This document shows positions 1 through 4,714 of a stretch of 6,387 nucleotides of DNA, one piece after another. The stretch's first letter is position 1; each line of letters opens with the position of its first letter. The stretch comes from an uncultured archaeon (GTDB lineage: Archaea > Thermoproteota > Nitrososphaeria > Conexivisphaerales > CALBHZ01). The translations under genes and the position numbers were made by a program. The notes beneath the pieces are model-generated. The model searched no databases, was not told the origin of the DNA, and was given only the letters and a program-made list of their open reading frames with translations. The DNA lies in the NCBI GenBank assembly GCA_937892815.1, contig CALBHZ010000073.1, positions 1 through 6,387 of the forward strand. The letters are read 5' to 3'.

Positions 1-190
1 CGCTATACTTCTTTATCGCCACAGCCGCATCTATGGTTATCTGGTCATCGGTCTCATCCCTGTGCTCGAGAGCAAGGTCATAGTACTTGGTTTTGAGGTC
101 AATGTAAGGAAGAAGAAGTTTCTCTTTTATCATCCCCCACATTACCCTGGTCATCTCGTCTCCGTCTATCTCAACAATCGGTTTATCCAT
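1..190 (-). CDS. icd: NADP-dependent isocitrate dehydrogenase, type II, N-terminal fragment (cut by window edge)
   Basis: Oxidative decarboxylation of isocitrate to 2-oxoglutarate with NADP, a cytosolic TCA-cycle step. Only the first 63 codons are in the window; the gene continues past the left edge. The reverse strand reads [18 protein letters not shown], then [31 protein letters not shown] and AIKKY. The blocks GDEMTRxxW, IKEKLxxPYxD, YDLxxxxRDxTxDQxTxxAA and AIKKY are hallmarks of the subfamily shared by eukaryotic IDH1/2 and Thermotoga maritima [13 protein letters not shown] matches the Thermotoga enzyme as I remember it. The ATG is preceded by AAGGAG nine bases upstream. Codon choice differs from the neighbours: all six Leu are CTT/CTC, all four Thr are ACC and all five Glu are GAG, whereas the adjacent hsp20 favours TTA, ACT/ACG and uses GAA freely. 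Family assignment is firm; foreign origin is inference from a short stretch. Confidence 0.93.
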   Translation of the reverse strand, partial: MDKPIVEIDGDEMTRVMWGMIKEKLLLPYIDLKTKYYDLALEHRDETDDQITIDAAVAIKKYS

Positions 191-199
191 AGCTATTTT

Positions 200-205
200 C
201 TCCTT
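200..205 (-). promoter_or_regulatory. Shine-Dalgarno sequence of icd
   Basis: The minus strand reads AAGGAG nine bases before the icd ATG. It stands out because most first genes in this window have no such sequence and appear leaderless. Confidence 0.7.
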
Positions 206-240
206 CGTAGCAAATCACTCTACGTGCGTATTGTCCTTCA

Positions 241-250
241 TTATATATTT
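241..250 (-). promoter_or_regulatory. TATA box of icd
   Basis: The minus strand reads AAATATATAA, preceded by an A-rich BRE-like stretch (GTTAAAA). At the usual archaeal distance of about 26 bases transcription would begin near 219, giving a leader of about 29 bases that includes the AAGGAG. Confidence 0.55.
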
Positions 251-336
251 TTTAACTTTACGTTTACAATGAGAAGTGCTCAGGTTAACGTTTTGTAATA
301 ATATTTTTTACTTACCTCTCCTGTGATGTCATTAAC

Positions 337-344
337 TTTATAAG
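337..344 (+). promoter_or_regulatory. TATA box of hsp20
   Basis: TTTATAAG is centred about 30 bases before the ATG at 371. Predicted transcription start is near 367, so the leader would be only a few bases. A second A+T-rich block at 297-309 is less well placed. Confidence 0.55.
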
Positions 345-370
345 TTTTGAAGTTGTATTTCAGAAAGGTA

Positions 371-814
371 ATGCATATGAATTGGGATCCGTTTGAAGAG
401 ATGAGGAAAATACGTAATGAAATCGACGCTATGTTCGCTCGATTTTTCGGAAGACCCGAAGTAAGGGAAGCGGAGTTAACGATACCACAGGGCTTTAGAG
501 AACCCTTATCGGATATCTTTGAAACTGATAATGAAATAGTGATCGTCACTGAACTCCCTGGAGTTAACAAGGATGATATAAAGATAAGCGCTTCTGAAGA
601 TTCTATTGAGATAAAGGCAGAAGTGAGAGAGGAGAAGGTTAAAAGGGAAAACTACTTCAGCCAAGAGAGGCGTTATAAAGGGTTTTATCGAAGCTTAAGC
701 TTACCCGTTAAGGTAGATCCTACTAGGGCTAAGGCTACGTATAAGAACGGTTTGCTAGAAATTAGATTACCTAAAAAGGAAGCAGCGAGGAAGATAAACG
801 TTAAGGTAGAGTGA
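371..814 (+). CDS. hsp20: Small heat-shock protein, Hsp20/alpha-crystallin family
   Basis: ATP-independent holdase chaperone that forms oligomers in the cytosol and binds unfolding proteins under heat stress. The 147-residue product has a short N-terminal arm (WDPF, amphipathic EEMRKIRNEIDAMF). The alpha-crystallin domain spans about residues 45-135, with LPGVNKDDI at 62-70 and the signature NGLLEIRLP at 126-134. A C-terminal I-x-V motif (INV, 142-144) docks neighbouring dimers in this family. The frame is open back to a TTG at 347, but that lies upstream of the likely transcription start, so ATG 371 is preferred. ATG 377 (MNWDPF) is a close alternative, with AGGT at 366-369 as a weak Shine-Dalgarno. 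The gene ends three bases before the convergent rhomboid gene. Confidence 0.95.
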   Translation: MHMNWDPFEEMRKIRNEIDAMFARFFGRPEVREAELTIPQGFREPLSDIFETDNEIVIVTELPGVNKDDIKISASEDSIEIKAEVREEKVKRENYFSQERRYKGFYRSLSLPVKVDPTRAKATYKNGLLEIRLPKKEAARKINVKVE

Positions 815-817
815 GTT

Positions 818-1402
818 TTACCAATAATATCTCTTTCTTAATTTAGCCCTAAAGTAAAGGCCGTACAGAATTCCTACTAATATACCTCCTAGATGAGCTC
901 CATGGGCTATTCCAGTTGGTAAGAATAGGCCGGTTAAATCGATTAGGACCCAGAGAGCTACAGCCGCTATGAGAGGTATCGGCAATATTCCGTATATCCA
1001 AACTATTCTAAAGGGAGTTATCGCCGTCAAAGCCCCTATAATTCCATATACAGCACCGGAAGAACCTATAGCCGGTACGGCAGGATCGATAGCCGTAAGG
1101 TAATACCCTACGTTTCCGACTACGCCCGATATTATGAAGAGCAGGGCAAACCTCTTCCTTCCTATGGTGCTCTCAAGCGCTAAACCGAAGAAGAATAAGG
1201 CGAACATGTTGAGCATTAAGTGAGAAATATCGGCGTGTAGAAAGATGGATGTAACGAAGGTCCACGGCATAATTAACGCGTATTTCGGAAAGAAGGCGAA
1301 GTAAATCCAGGAAACGGTGAATTGTTGGATTATGAAGACGAGCGTACAGATACCTATAAATATGAAGGTCCACTTAGGAGACTCGCTTCTTATGTTAACC
1401 AC
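818..1402 (-). CDS. Rhomboid-family intramembrane serine protease
   Basis: Cleaves transmembrane segments of substrate proteins within the membrane. The 194 residues form a compact six-helix rhomboid core without a large soluble domain. All key residues are visible: HLMLN (His61, Asn65; oxyanion region), GSSG with nucleophile Ser115, and AHLGG with catalytic His170 in the AHxxGxxxG pattern (169-177). It therefore looks like an active protease rather than a dead pseudo-rhomboid. The substrate is unknown. The start is GTG: an in-frame TAA lies two codons upstream and no other start codon occurs before the first membrane helix. The GAGGTG overlapping the start cannot act as its Shine-Dalgarno, so a nearly leaderless message is likely. 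Confidence 0.93.
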   Translation of the reverse strand: MVNIRSESPKWTFIFIGICTLVFIIQQFTVSWIYFAFFPKYALIMPWTFVTSIFLHADISHLMLNMFALFFFGLALESTIGRKRFALLFIISGVVGNVGYYLTAIDPAVPAIGSSGAVYGIIGALTAITPFRIVWIYGILPIPLIAAVALWVLIDLTGLFLPTGIAHGAHLGGILVGILYGLYFRAKLRKRYYW

Positions 1403-1431
1403 CTCTTATCCTTATGCTCTTTCAGTATTTA

Positions 1432-1440
1432 GCTTTAAAG
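1432..1440 (-). promoter_or_regulatory. TATA box of the rhomboid gene
   Basis: CTTTAAAGC on minus is centred about 34 bases before the GTG start; transcription would start near 1410, leaving a leader of about seven bases. Confidence 0.45.
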
Positions 1441-1510
1441 TTATACCATAAACTTGTAGAAGAGGTCGAACGTGTAAAAGCAAAAACAAGTTACATATTT
1501 TTACTAAAAA

Positions 1511-1523
1511 AGTAGTAACTACT
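1511..1523. promoter_or_regulatory. Perfect dyad AGTAGT-A-ACTACT, candidate operator of ribU
   Basis: Two 6-base arms flank a single central base, directly upstream of the BRE/TATA of the RibU-like gene. A further TTACT at 1501-1505 pairs with AGTAA at 1514-1518. The position suits a transcription factor controlling ribU. The archaeal riboflavin regulator RbkR is a natural candidate given the gene's function, but I cannot verify its consensus here. Confidence 0.45.
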
Positions 1524-1526
1524 AGA

Positions 1527-1537
1527 AATATTTTTAA
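1527..1537 (+). promoter_or_regulatory. BRE/TATA of the ribU-like gene
   Basis: AATATTTTTAA, preceded by AGA as part of a BRE-like purine stretch, is centred about 30 bases before ATG 1563. Predicted transcription start is near 1559, so the message would be leaderless. Confidence 0.5.
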
Positions 1538-1562
1538 GCATACTTAGACTCTGAGCCTAGTG

Positions 1563-2195
1563 ATGAGAGCTTATTACATAGCAGGTGGAGCAATTTGTGG
1601 AGCTCTAGCCGTAGCAATTAGGCTGTTGCAGTTAAAGTTCCCATTTCCCTTAGTTCCGTACTTAAAATTCGAATTTGCCGAGGTGCCTATCTTAACCGGG
1701 TTTTTGTTATACGGTCCAATAGTTGGCATAATAGCGGCTTTCTCGTATTGGGGAATTCTCAACGTAATAGGAGAATTCGCTCCTATAGGGCCGGCGATGG
1801 CGTTTGCCGCCTCGATATCCACGGTAATCGGCATTTGGTGCGGCCTAAAGGCCTTTAAGAGGATCATAGGTAGTAAAACGGCCCTGCTCTCCTCTGGATT
1901 ATTTACGGGAATACTCCTCAGAGTTGCGGTAATGACGATCTTCAACTATGTAATAATATGGTTACTATTCCCGTTCTTCCTAGATTTCGCCGCTAAAACG
2001 GTATCCGCCGTGCTTGGAATTAGCTTCGCAACTCAGCTAGAGGCTCTCGTGGTGATACTAGCTTTAACCGCTCTGTTCAACGTTATACAGGTTGTAGTTA
2101 TCGCTATCCCTTCCCTAGCTATAGTTAAGGCGGTTAAAGGTAGGGTTATGATGGGTAGGGTAACTACCCCTTGGATAGTAAGAGTGCTTGAGTAA
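1563..2195 (+). CDS. ribU: ECF transporter S component, RibU-like (riboflavin uptake)
   Basis: Membrane substrate-binding subunit of an energy-coupling-factor importer, probably for riboflavin. It would need the EcfA/EcfT energising module, which is not in this window. The 210-residue protein is almost entirely hydrophobic, with about six membrane helices. The assignment rests on FPFPLVPYLKFEFAEVP at residues 26-42, closely matching the FPFP..PYLKFD.SD.P signature of RibU, followed by GFLLYGPIVGIIAA. Small Ala residues at 10, 14 and 18 in helix 1 give the AxxxA spacing used by S components to contact EcfT. The frame also allows GTG at 1560, but ATG 1563 fits the promoter distance equally well and is preferred. 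Other vitamin or queuosine-type S components are less likely. It abuts the convergent mscS with no spacer. Confidence 0.75.
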   Translation: MRAYYIAGGAICGALAVAIRLLQLKFPFPLVPYLKFEFAEVPILTGFLLYGPIVGIIAAFSYWGILNVIGEFAPIGPAMAFAASISTVIGIWCGLKAFKRIIGSKTALLSSGLFTGILLRVAVMTIFNYVIIWLLFPFFLDFAAKTVSAVLGISFATQLEALVVILALTALFNVIQVVVIAIPSLAIVKAVKGRVMMGRVTTPWIVRVLE

Positions 2196-2996
2196 CTATT
2201 CCTTTTTAAGCCATACTACCCTTTGTGGAAATGGTATTTCTATTCCAGCTTTATCTAACGCCTCCTTCACCTTAGATATTATCTCCTTTTTGGTTTGGAA
2301 CCATACTGAGGATGGAGCCCAACATCTAACGCTTAACACGATCGCGCTATCTCCGTAATCGTCAACGAATATGTCTGGAGGAGGTTGAACGAGAGCGAAC
2401 GGATGTTCCTCAATTATGCTCAATATTGCCTTTTTAGCCTTCTCGATATCTGAGCTATAAGATATCCCTATCTTAAACTCAACCCTCCTTATAGGCGAGC
2501 CTTCAAAGTTCAATATTACGTTATTGAAAAGCTTATCATTTGGCACCCTTATCATGCATCCGTCCCACTTCCTTATCTTCGTAGAAAATATCGAGATGTC
2601 TACTACTCTTCCCTCTACTCCTTCTTCAACTTTCACGGCATCTCCTATTTTCAGAGGTCTATCGATGAATAGAAATAAGCCGCTTAGTAAGTTTGCTACT
2701 ACGGTTTGGCTTGCAAAGCCTATAACGATGCCTACGATACCTCCAGCTACGAGTAGACCCGATAAATCGAACCCTAAGGGCCTTAGGGCCGTGATGGCTC
2801 CTAGTATGATAATGCCGTAGAATATGAGCTTTTCGATCGGTACGTAAACGTACTGCGGTAGCTTCTTCATCACGCTTTTCCTTAAGAGGTATCTAAAGAT
2901 CCAAGCTATGATTACGCTAGCCGCTATAGTTATCCCTACGGATATGTAGCTAAGTATTTGCTCTATCCCTATCTCATATCCAGCTATTTCTACCAT
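2196..2996 (-). CDS. mscS: MscS-family small-conductance mechanosensitive ion channel
   Basis: Homo-oligomeric membrane channel that opens under membrane tension and releases solutes on osmotic downshock. The 266-residue product has TM1 at about 14-38, TM2 at about 57-75, and the Gly/Ala-rich pore helix TM3 at about 80-112 (LLVAGGIVGIVIGFASQTVV). The MscS beta domain begins at DRPLKIGDAVKVE and contains VPNDKLFNN. The C-terminal alpha/beta domain ends in AGIEIPFPQR, a family hallmark. Length is close to the 286 residues of E. coli MscS. The ATG follows the DUF432 stop by one base and has GAGGTGG four bases upstream, so it is translated from the shared message. This is a full-length, apparently functional channel; whether it is tuned for a specific solute cannot be seen. 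Confidence 0.95.
   Translation of the reverse strand: MVEIAGYEIGIEQILSYISVGITIAASVIIAWIFRYLLRKSVMKKLPQYVYVPIEKLIFYGIIILGAITALRPLGFDLSGLLVAGGIVGIVIGFASQTVVANLLSGLFLFIDRPLKIGDAVKVEEGVEGRVVDISIFSTKIRKWDGCMIRVPNDKLFNNVILNFEGSPIRRVEFKIGISYSSDIEKAKKAILSIIEEHPFALVQPPPDIFVDDYGDSAIVLSVRCWAPSSVWFQTKKEIISKVKEALDKAGIEIPFPQRVVWLKKE
2201..2207 (+). terminator. T-rich tract after ribU
   Basis: CCTTTTT lies five bases after the ribU stop, on plus, within the 3' end of the convergent mscS. Short T-runs are typical archaeal terminators; there is no hairpin. Confidence 0.35.
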
Positions 2997-2997
2997 C

Positions 2998-3633
2998 TTA
3001 CCACCTCATTACATATCTAGCTTTTAGCATGCTCTCATCTCTATGTACTTCGATCGCATTTGGTATGGGGCTTTTATCGGTTAAGTTAACGATTATGGAC
3101 GATTCCTTAATCTGTACGTCTATTATCTCGTAGTAATACCTGTCATCTTTTTCAAATATCGTTAGAGCTGCTCCATGCATTACCAGCTTATCTACTCTTC
3201 CAGAAGGTTGTGCATTGAAAATTATCTTTACGGCTGCAAGCTCCTTTCTCTTGGGGACGTCATTGTAGATCCTCGTTTTAAAATGCCTACATACCACACC
3301 CTCCGTCATATCTCCGTAAAGTGCGTGTTTGACTTTTATAGGTGAAAGTATAGCCGCTCTCTTACCATCTATCCTGACATCGATTTCATACGGACCTTCC
3401 GCCCATACCTCCCATCTGCCGTTTATTACTAGAGGCTTTTCGAACTCTAACATCAAGTGGTTTGCGACCTTTTGAGGAACGTAAAAGGGAGGAAGAGGTA
3501 AGAGCTCAACCTTTGAATTCGGATCTACTATATACTCTAAATTGTTATATCTGTCGAATAGCTTCAAGCTATCGTCCTTCCTCTCGATTTTAGCTTCTCC
3601 TACCTTAATCACGTCTCCAATCTTTACTATCAA
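2998..3633 (-). CDS. DUF432 family protein, operon partner of MscS
   Basis: Archaeal protein family of unknown function. The 211-residue product is soluble and mainly beta-like, with no signal peptide or membrane helix. Recognisable features are PPFYVPQKVANHLMLEF at about 48-64, the AEGPYEIDVRI segment, and KHALYGDMTEGVVCRHF near 102-118, which matches the K-x-ALYG-x-x-x-x-G-x-x-C-R core I recall for DUF432. In archaea DUF432 genes are often found next to mscS, and here the two are separated by one base, which suggests a role in channel assembly, gating or sensing (inference). The start is TTG, two bases or so after the predicted transcription start; a GTG at codon 8 is the alternative. Confidence 0.78.
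   Translation of the reverse strand: MIVKIGDVIKVGEAKIERKDDSLKLFDRYNNLEYIVDPNSKVELLPLPPFYVPQKVANHLMLEFEKPLVINGRWEVWAEGPYEIDVRIDGKRAAILSPIKVKHALYGDMTEGVVCRHFKTRIYNDVPKRKELAAVKIIFNAQPSGRVDKLVMHGAALTIFEKDDRYYYEIIDVQIKESSIIVNLTDKSPIPNAIEVHRDESMLKARYVMRW
3001..3007 (-). promoter_or_regulatory. Shine-Dalgarno sequence of mscS
   Basis: GAGGTGG on minus, inside the last codons of the DUF432 gene and four bases before the mscS ATG. It supports translation of mscS from a DUF432-mscS message. Confidence 0.65.
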
Positions 3634-3658
3634 TTTAGTAGATCTATTGAGCGATGGC

Positions 3659-3665
3659 TTTTAAA
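3659..3665 (-). promoter_or_regulatory. TATA box of the DUF432-mscS operon
   Basis: TTTAAAA on minus is centred about 29 bases before the TTG start at 3633. Predicted start of transcription is near 3635, implying a leaderless message beginning with TTG. Confidence 0.5.
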
Positions 3666-3675
3666 CTTGAAGGAT

Positions 3676-3680
3676 AAAAA
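3676..3680 (-). terminator. T-run after the thioesterase gene
   Basis: TTTTT on minus, three bases past the thioesterase stop and just before the DUF432 promoter. It is short and has no hairpin, as expected of a weak archaeal terminator. Confidence 0.3.
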
Positions 3681-3682
3681 GG

Positions 3683-4063
3683 CTAAGATCTCTTTGAGAA
3701 CTTATCTATATCTACTATGTACCTTTCGTGATATCCTTCTCCTATCTTCGTATCTCCGTAATATACGGCTACTTCAAACGTAAGCCTCCTCCCCTCCACC
3801 TTTACTAACTTCGATACTACTTCCACTTTCCCTCCTACTGGAGCTGGCCTCATATGCTTAACGTCAACGCGTGTTCCTACGGTCGTATAATTCGGTGGTA
3901 AGAACTCTTTAACTAGAAGCATGGAAGTCCTTTCTATCATCGAGATCATCGAAGGAGTAGATAAGACAGGTACTTCTCTCCCATCAAATATTTTAGGCAT
4001 GTGCTCTCTCAATACTTCGTATGTATCTCTTCTCTCAATTCCCTCCTTTATGTTAAATGACAT
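3683..4063 (-). CDS. Hotdog-fold acyl-CoA thioesterase, FlK-like family
   Basis: Predicted cytosolic thioesterase that hydrolyses an acyl-CoA. The 126-residue product is a single hotdog domain. It matches the fluoroacetyl-CoA thioesterase FlK family in VLSTPSMISMIE, TTVGTRVDVKHMRPAPVG, VEGRRLTFEV and IGEGYHERYIVDI. The FlK catalytic triad (Thr42, Glu50, His76) is conserved with exact spacing as Thr36, Glu44 and His70, and FlK Gly69 corresponds to Gly63. The FlK lid residue Phe36 is absent (Glu30 or Val31 at that place), so fluoroacetyl-CoA is not the likely substrate; a short-chain acyl-CoA housekeeping role is more plausible. It follows the regulator by 32 bases but has its own TATA box, and its ATG lies at the predicted transcription start. 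Confidence 0.85.
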   Translation of the reverse strand: MSFNIKEGIERRDTYEVLREHMPKIFDGREVPVLSTPSMISMIERTSMLLVKEFLPPNYTTVGTRVDVKHMRPAPVGGKVEVVSKLVKVEGRRLTFEVAVYYGDTKIGEGYHERYIVDIDKFSKRS

Positions 4064-4085
4064 AGGAAGAAGTCGTAAGTAAAAA

Positions 4086-4095
4086 TTATTTAAAT
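4086..4095 (-). promoter_or_regulatory. TATA box of the thioesterase gene
   Basis: The minus strand reads TTTAAATAAT, with AAA just upstream, inside an A+T-rich stretch. It is about 28 bases before the ATG, so the message would be leaderless. It lies directly behind the stop of the regulator gene, and the T-run at 4081-4085 on minus could also end the regulator transcript. Confidence 0.5.
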
Positions 4096-4584
4096 TTACG
4101 AAGGAAGATTTCCCTCCCTTCTTATCATGTTTAAGAGAAAGTTCTCGGCTTGTTTGAGGTCTTCAAGTAAGTTTTCCAGATGTTTAAACTCATTACCTTT
4201 AGCGTTCAGCAGCTTTAAGGTCAATTGGGATAAGGGCTTTATTTCCCGATCTAAAAGCTCCTTAGGCTGCAACGATATCTTCTCAGCTATAGCTGGAACC
4301 GCCGTATGTAGCTTAATCCTTCCTAGCTTACTTCTCTGAATTAGGTAATCCCTGACGAGTTTGCTTAGGCTAGTTGAAACCGTTGTTCTACTCAACTTAG
4401 TTATCTTGCTTATCTCGTTAATGGTTAAGGGTTTAGGACTTAAGAGCAGGACGCCGTACACCTTGCCGTCCGTTTCGCTATATCCTAATTTTACCAATAC
4501 CCTTTGTATTAAATCCATTATCTTCCTTCCTTCATCTATCTTTAGTATGGCCTCTACGTCATATCCTCCATCTATTAAAAGCAT
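4096..4584 (-). CDS. Winged-helix transcriptional regulator, GbsR/MarR/TrmB-like
   Basis: DNA-binding regulator of unknown ligand. From ATG 4584 the product has 162 residues. KLGYSETDGKVYGVLLLS is the entry helix typical of GbsR-like and TrmB-like proteins. The helix-turn-helix LTINEISKITKLSRTTVSTS lies at about 53-72 and is followed by a wing (RSKLGRIKLHTA). The C-terminal half is Leu-rich and helical (LLDREIKPLSQL; HLENLLEDLKQAENFLL) and probably dimerises. There is no large sugar-binding domain, so it is not a full TrmB. The frame is open to ATG 4665, but a strong TATA box at 4631-4640 lies inside that extension. ATG 4584 has AAGGT eight bases upstream and gives the normal family N-terminus. 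It is divergent from the radical SAM operon, its most likely target. Confidence 0.8.
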   Translation of the reverse strand: MLLIDGGYDVEAILKIDEGRKIMDLIQRVLVKLGYSETDGKVYGVLLLSPKPLTINEISKITKLSRTTVSTSLSKLVRDYLIQRSKLGRIKLHTAVPAIAEKISLQPKELLDREIKPLSQLTLKLLNAKGNEFKHLENLLEDLKQAENFLLNMIRREGNLPS

Positions 4585-4609
4585 AACGCCTACCTTAGAG
4601 GCTTGCGTT
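4585..4609 (-). promoter_or_regulatory. Inverted repeat over the regulator's predicted start of transcription
   Basis: AACGC at 4585-4589 pairs with GCGTT at 4605-4609, with an inner GCCT (4588-4591) and AGGC (4599-4602). The repeat covers the predicted transcription start and leader and surrounds the AAGGT Shine-Dalgarno at 4593-4597. It may be an autoregulatory operator or a weak RNA hairpin. Confidence 0.3.
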
Positions 4610-4630
4610 GTAAAAATTCTCTCCAGCGAA

Positions 4631-4640
4631 AATATATAAA
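4631..4640 (-). promoter_or_regulatory. TATA box of the regulator gene
   Basis: TTTATATATT on minus predicts a start near 4609. This is downstream of the two upstream in-frame ATGs (4665 and 4647) and therefore argues for translation from 4584. Confidence 0.6.
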
Positions 4641-4651
4641 TTACCATTAGT

Positions 4652-4676
4652 CGTAACCGATACATCGAATTTTACG
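4652..4676. promoter_or_regulatory. Candidate operator between regulator and radical SAM operon
   Basis: CGTAA at 4652-4656 and TTACG at 4672-4676 form an inverted repeat centred at 4664, with a smaller CGAT/ATCG dyad inside (4658-4667). ATCGAA at 4664-4669 recurs at 4687-4692, 23 bases on, overlapping the downstream TATA box. The location between divergent promoters suits binding by the neighbouring regulator. Confidence 0.35.
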
Positions 4677-4681
4677 GAAGA

Positions 4682-4689
4682 CTTATATC
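4682..4689 (+). promoter_or_regulatory. TATA box of the radical SAM operon
   Basis: CTTATATC is centred about 29 bases before ATG 4715. Predicted transcription start is near 4712, giving an almost leaderless message. Confidence 0.55.
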
Positions 4690-4714
4690 GAACTTAAGCA
4701 TAAAGCAATTTGAG

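Larger units (their letters stand above)
191..370. other. Divergent intergenic region icd / hsp20
   Basis: This A+T-rich 180-base gap carries the icd promoter on minus and the hsp20 promoter on plus. Between them is a spaced inverted repeat, TTACAA at 264-269 and TTGTAA at 293-298, separated by 23 bases. No RNA gene or credible small ORF was seen; a frame open on plus from 62 to 298 merely runs antisense through icd. Confidence 0.6.
1403..1562. other. Divergent intergenic region rhomboid / ribU
   Basis: This 160-base A+T-rich gap holds the two divergent promoters and a perfect 13-base dyad next to the ribU promoter. No small ORF or RNA gene was recognised. Confidence 0.6.

Noticed and set aside
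347..376. TTG at 347 as the hsp20 start
   Set aside because: It lies only a few bases past the TATA box, upstream of the expected transcription start, and adds ten residues not typical of Hsp20.
280..570. Open frame on minus overlapping the hsp20 start
   Set aside because: It runs antisense through hsp20 and both promoters, has low-complexity Ser/Ile-rich content and no recognisable domain.
1540..1562. Small dyad CTTAG...CCTAG before the ribU start as a riboswitch
   Set aside because: The predicted leader is only a few bases long, leaving no room for an FMN aptamer.
1574..1945. Open frame on minus inside ribU
   Set aside because: It is the mirror of a membrane-protein gene; composition follows the opposite strand and no family resemblance is seen.
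2524..2820. Open frame on plus inside mscS
   Set aside because: Antisense to the conserved TM3 and beta domain of MscS; no promoter or domain.
3683..4063. Fluoroacetate resistance gene
   Set aside because: The catalytic triad matches FlK, but the fluoroacetyl-specific lid Phe is missing and no fluorometabolite genes are nearby.
4127..4639. Two open frames on plus inside the regulator gene (4127-4339 and 4361-4639)
   Set aside because: Both are antisense to a well-supported wHTH gene and resemble no protein.
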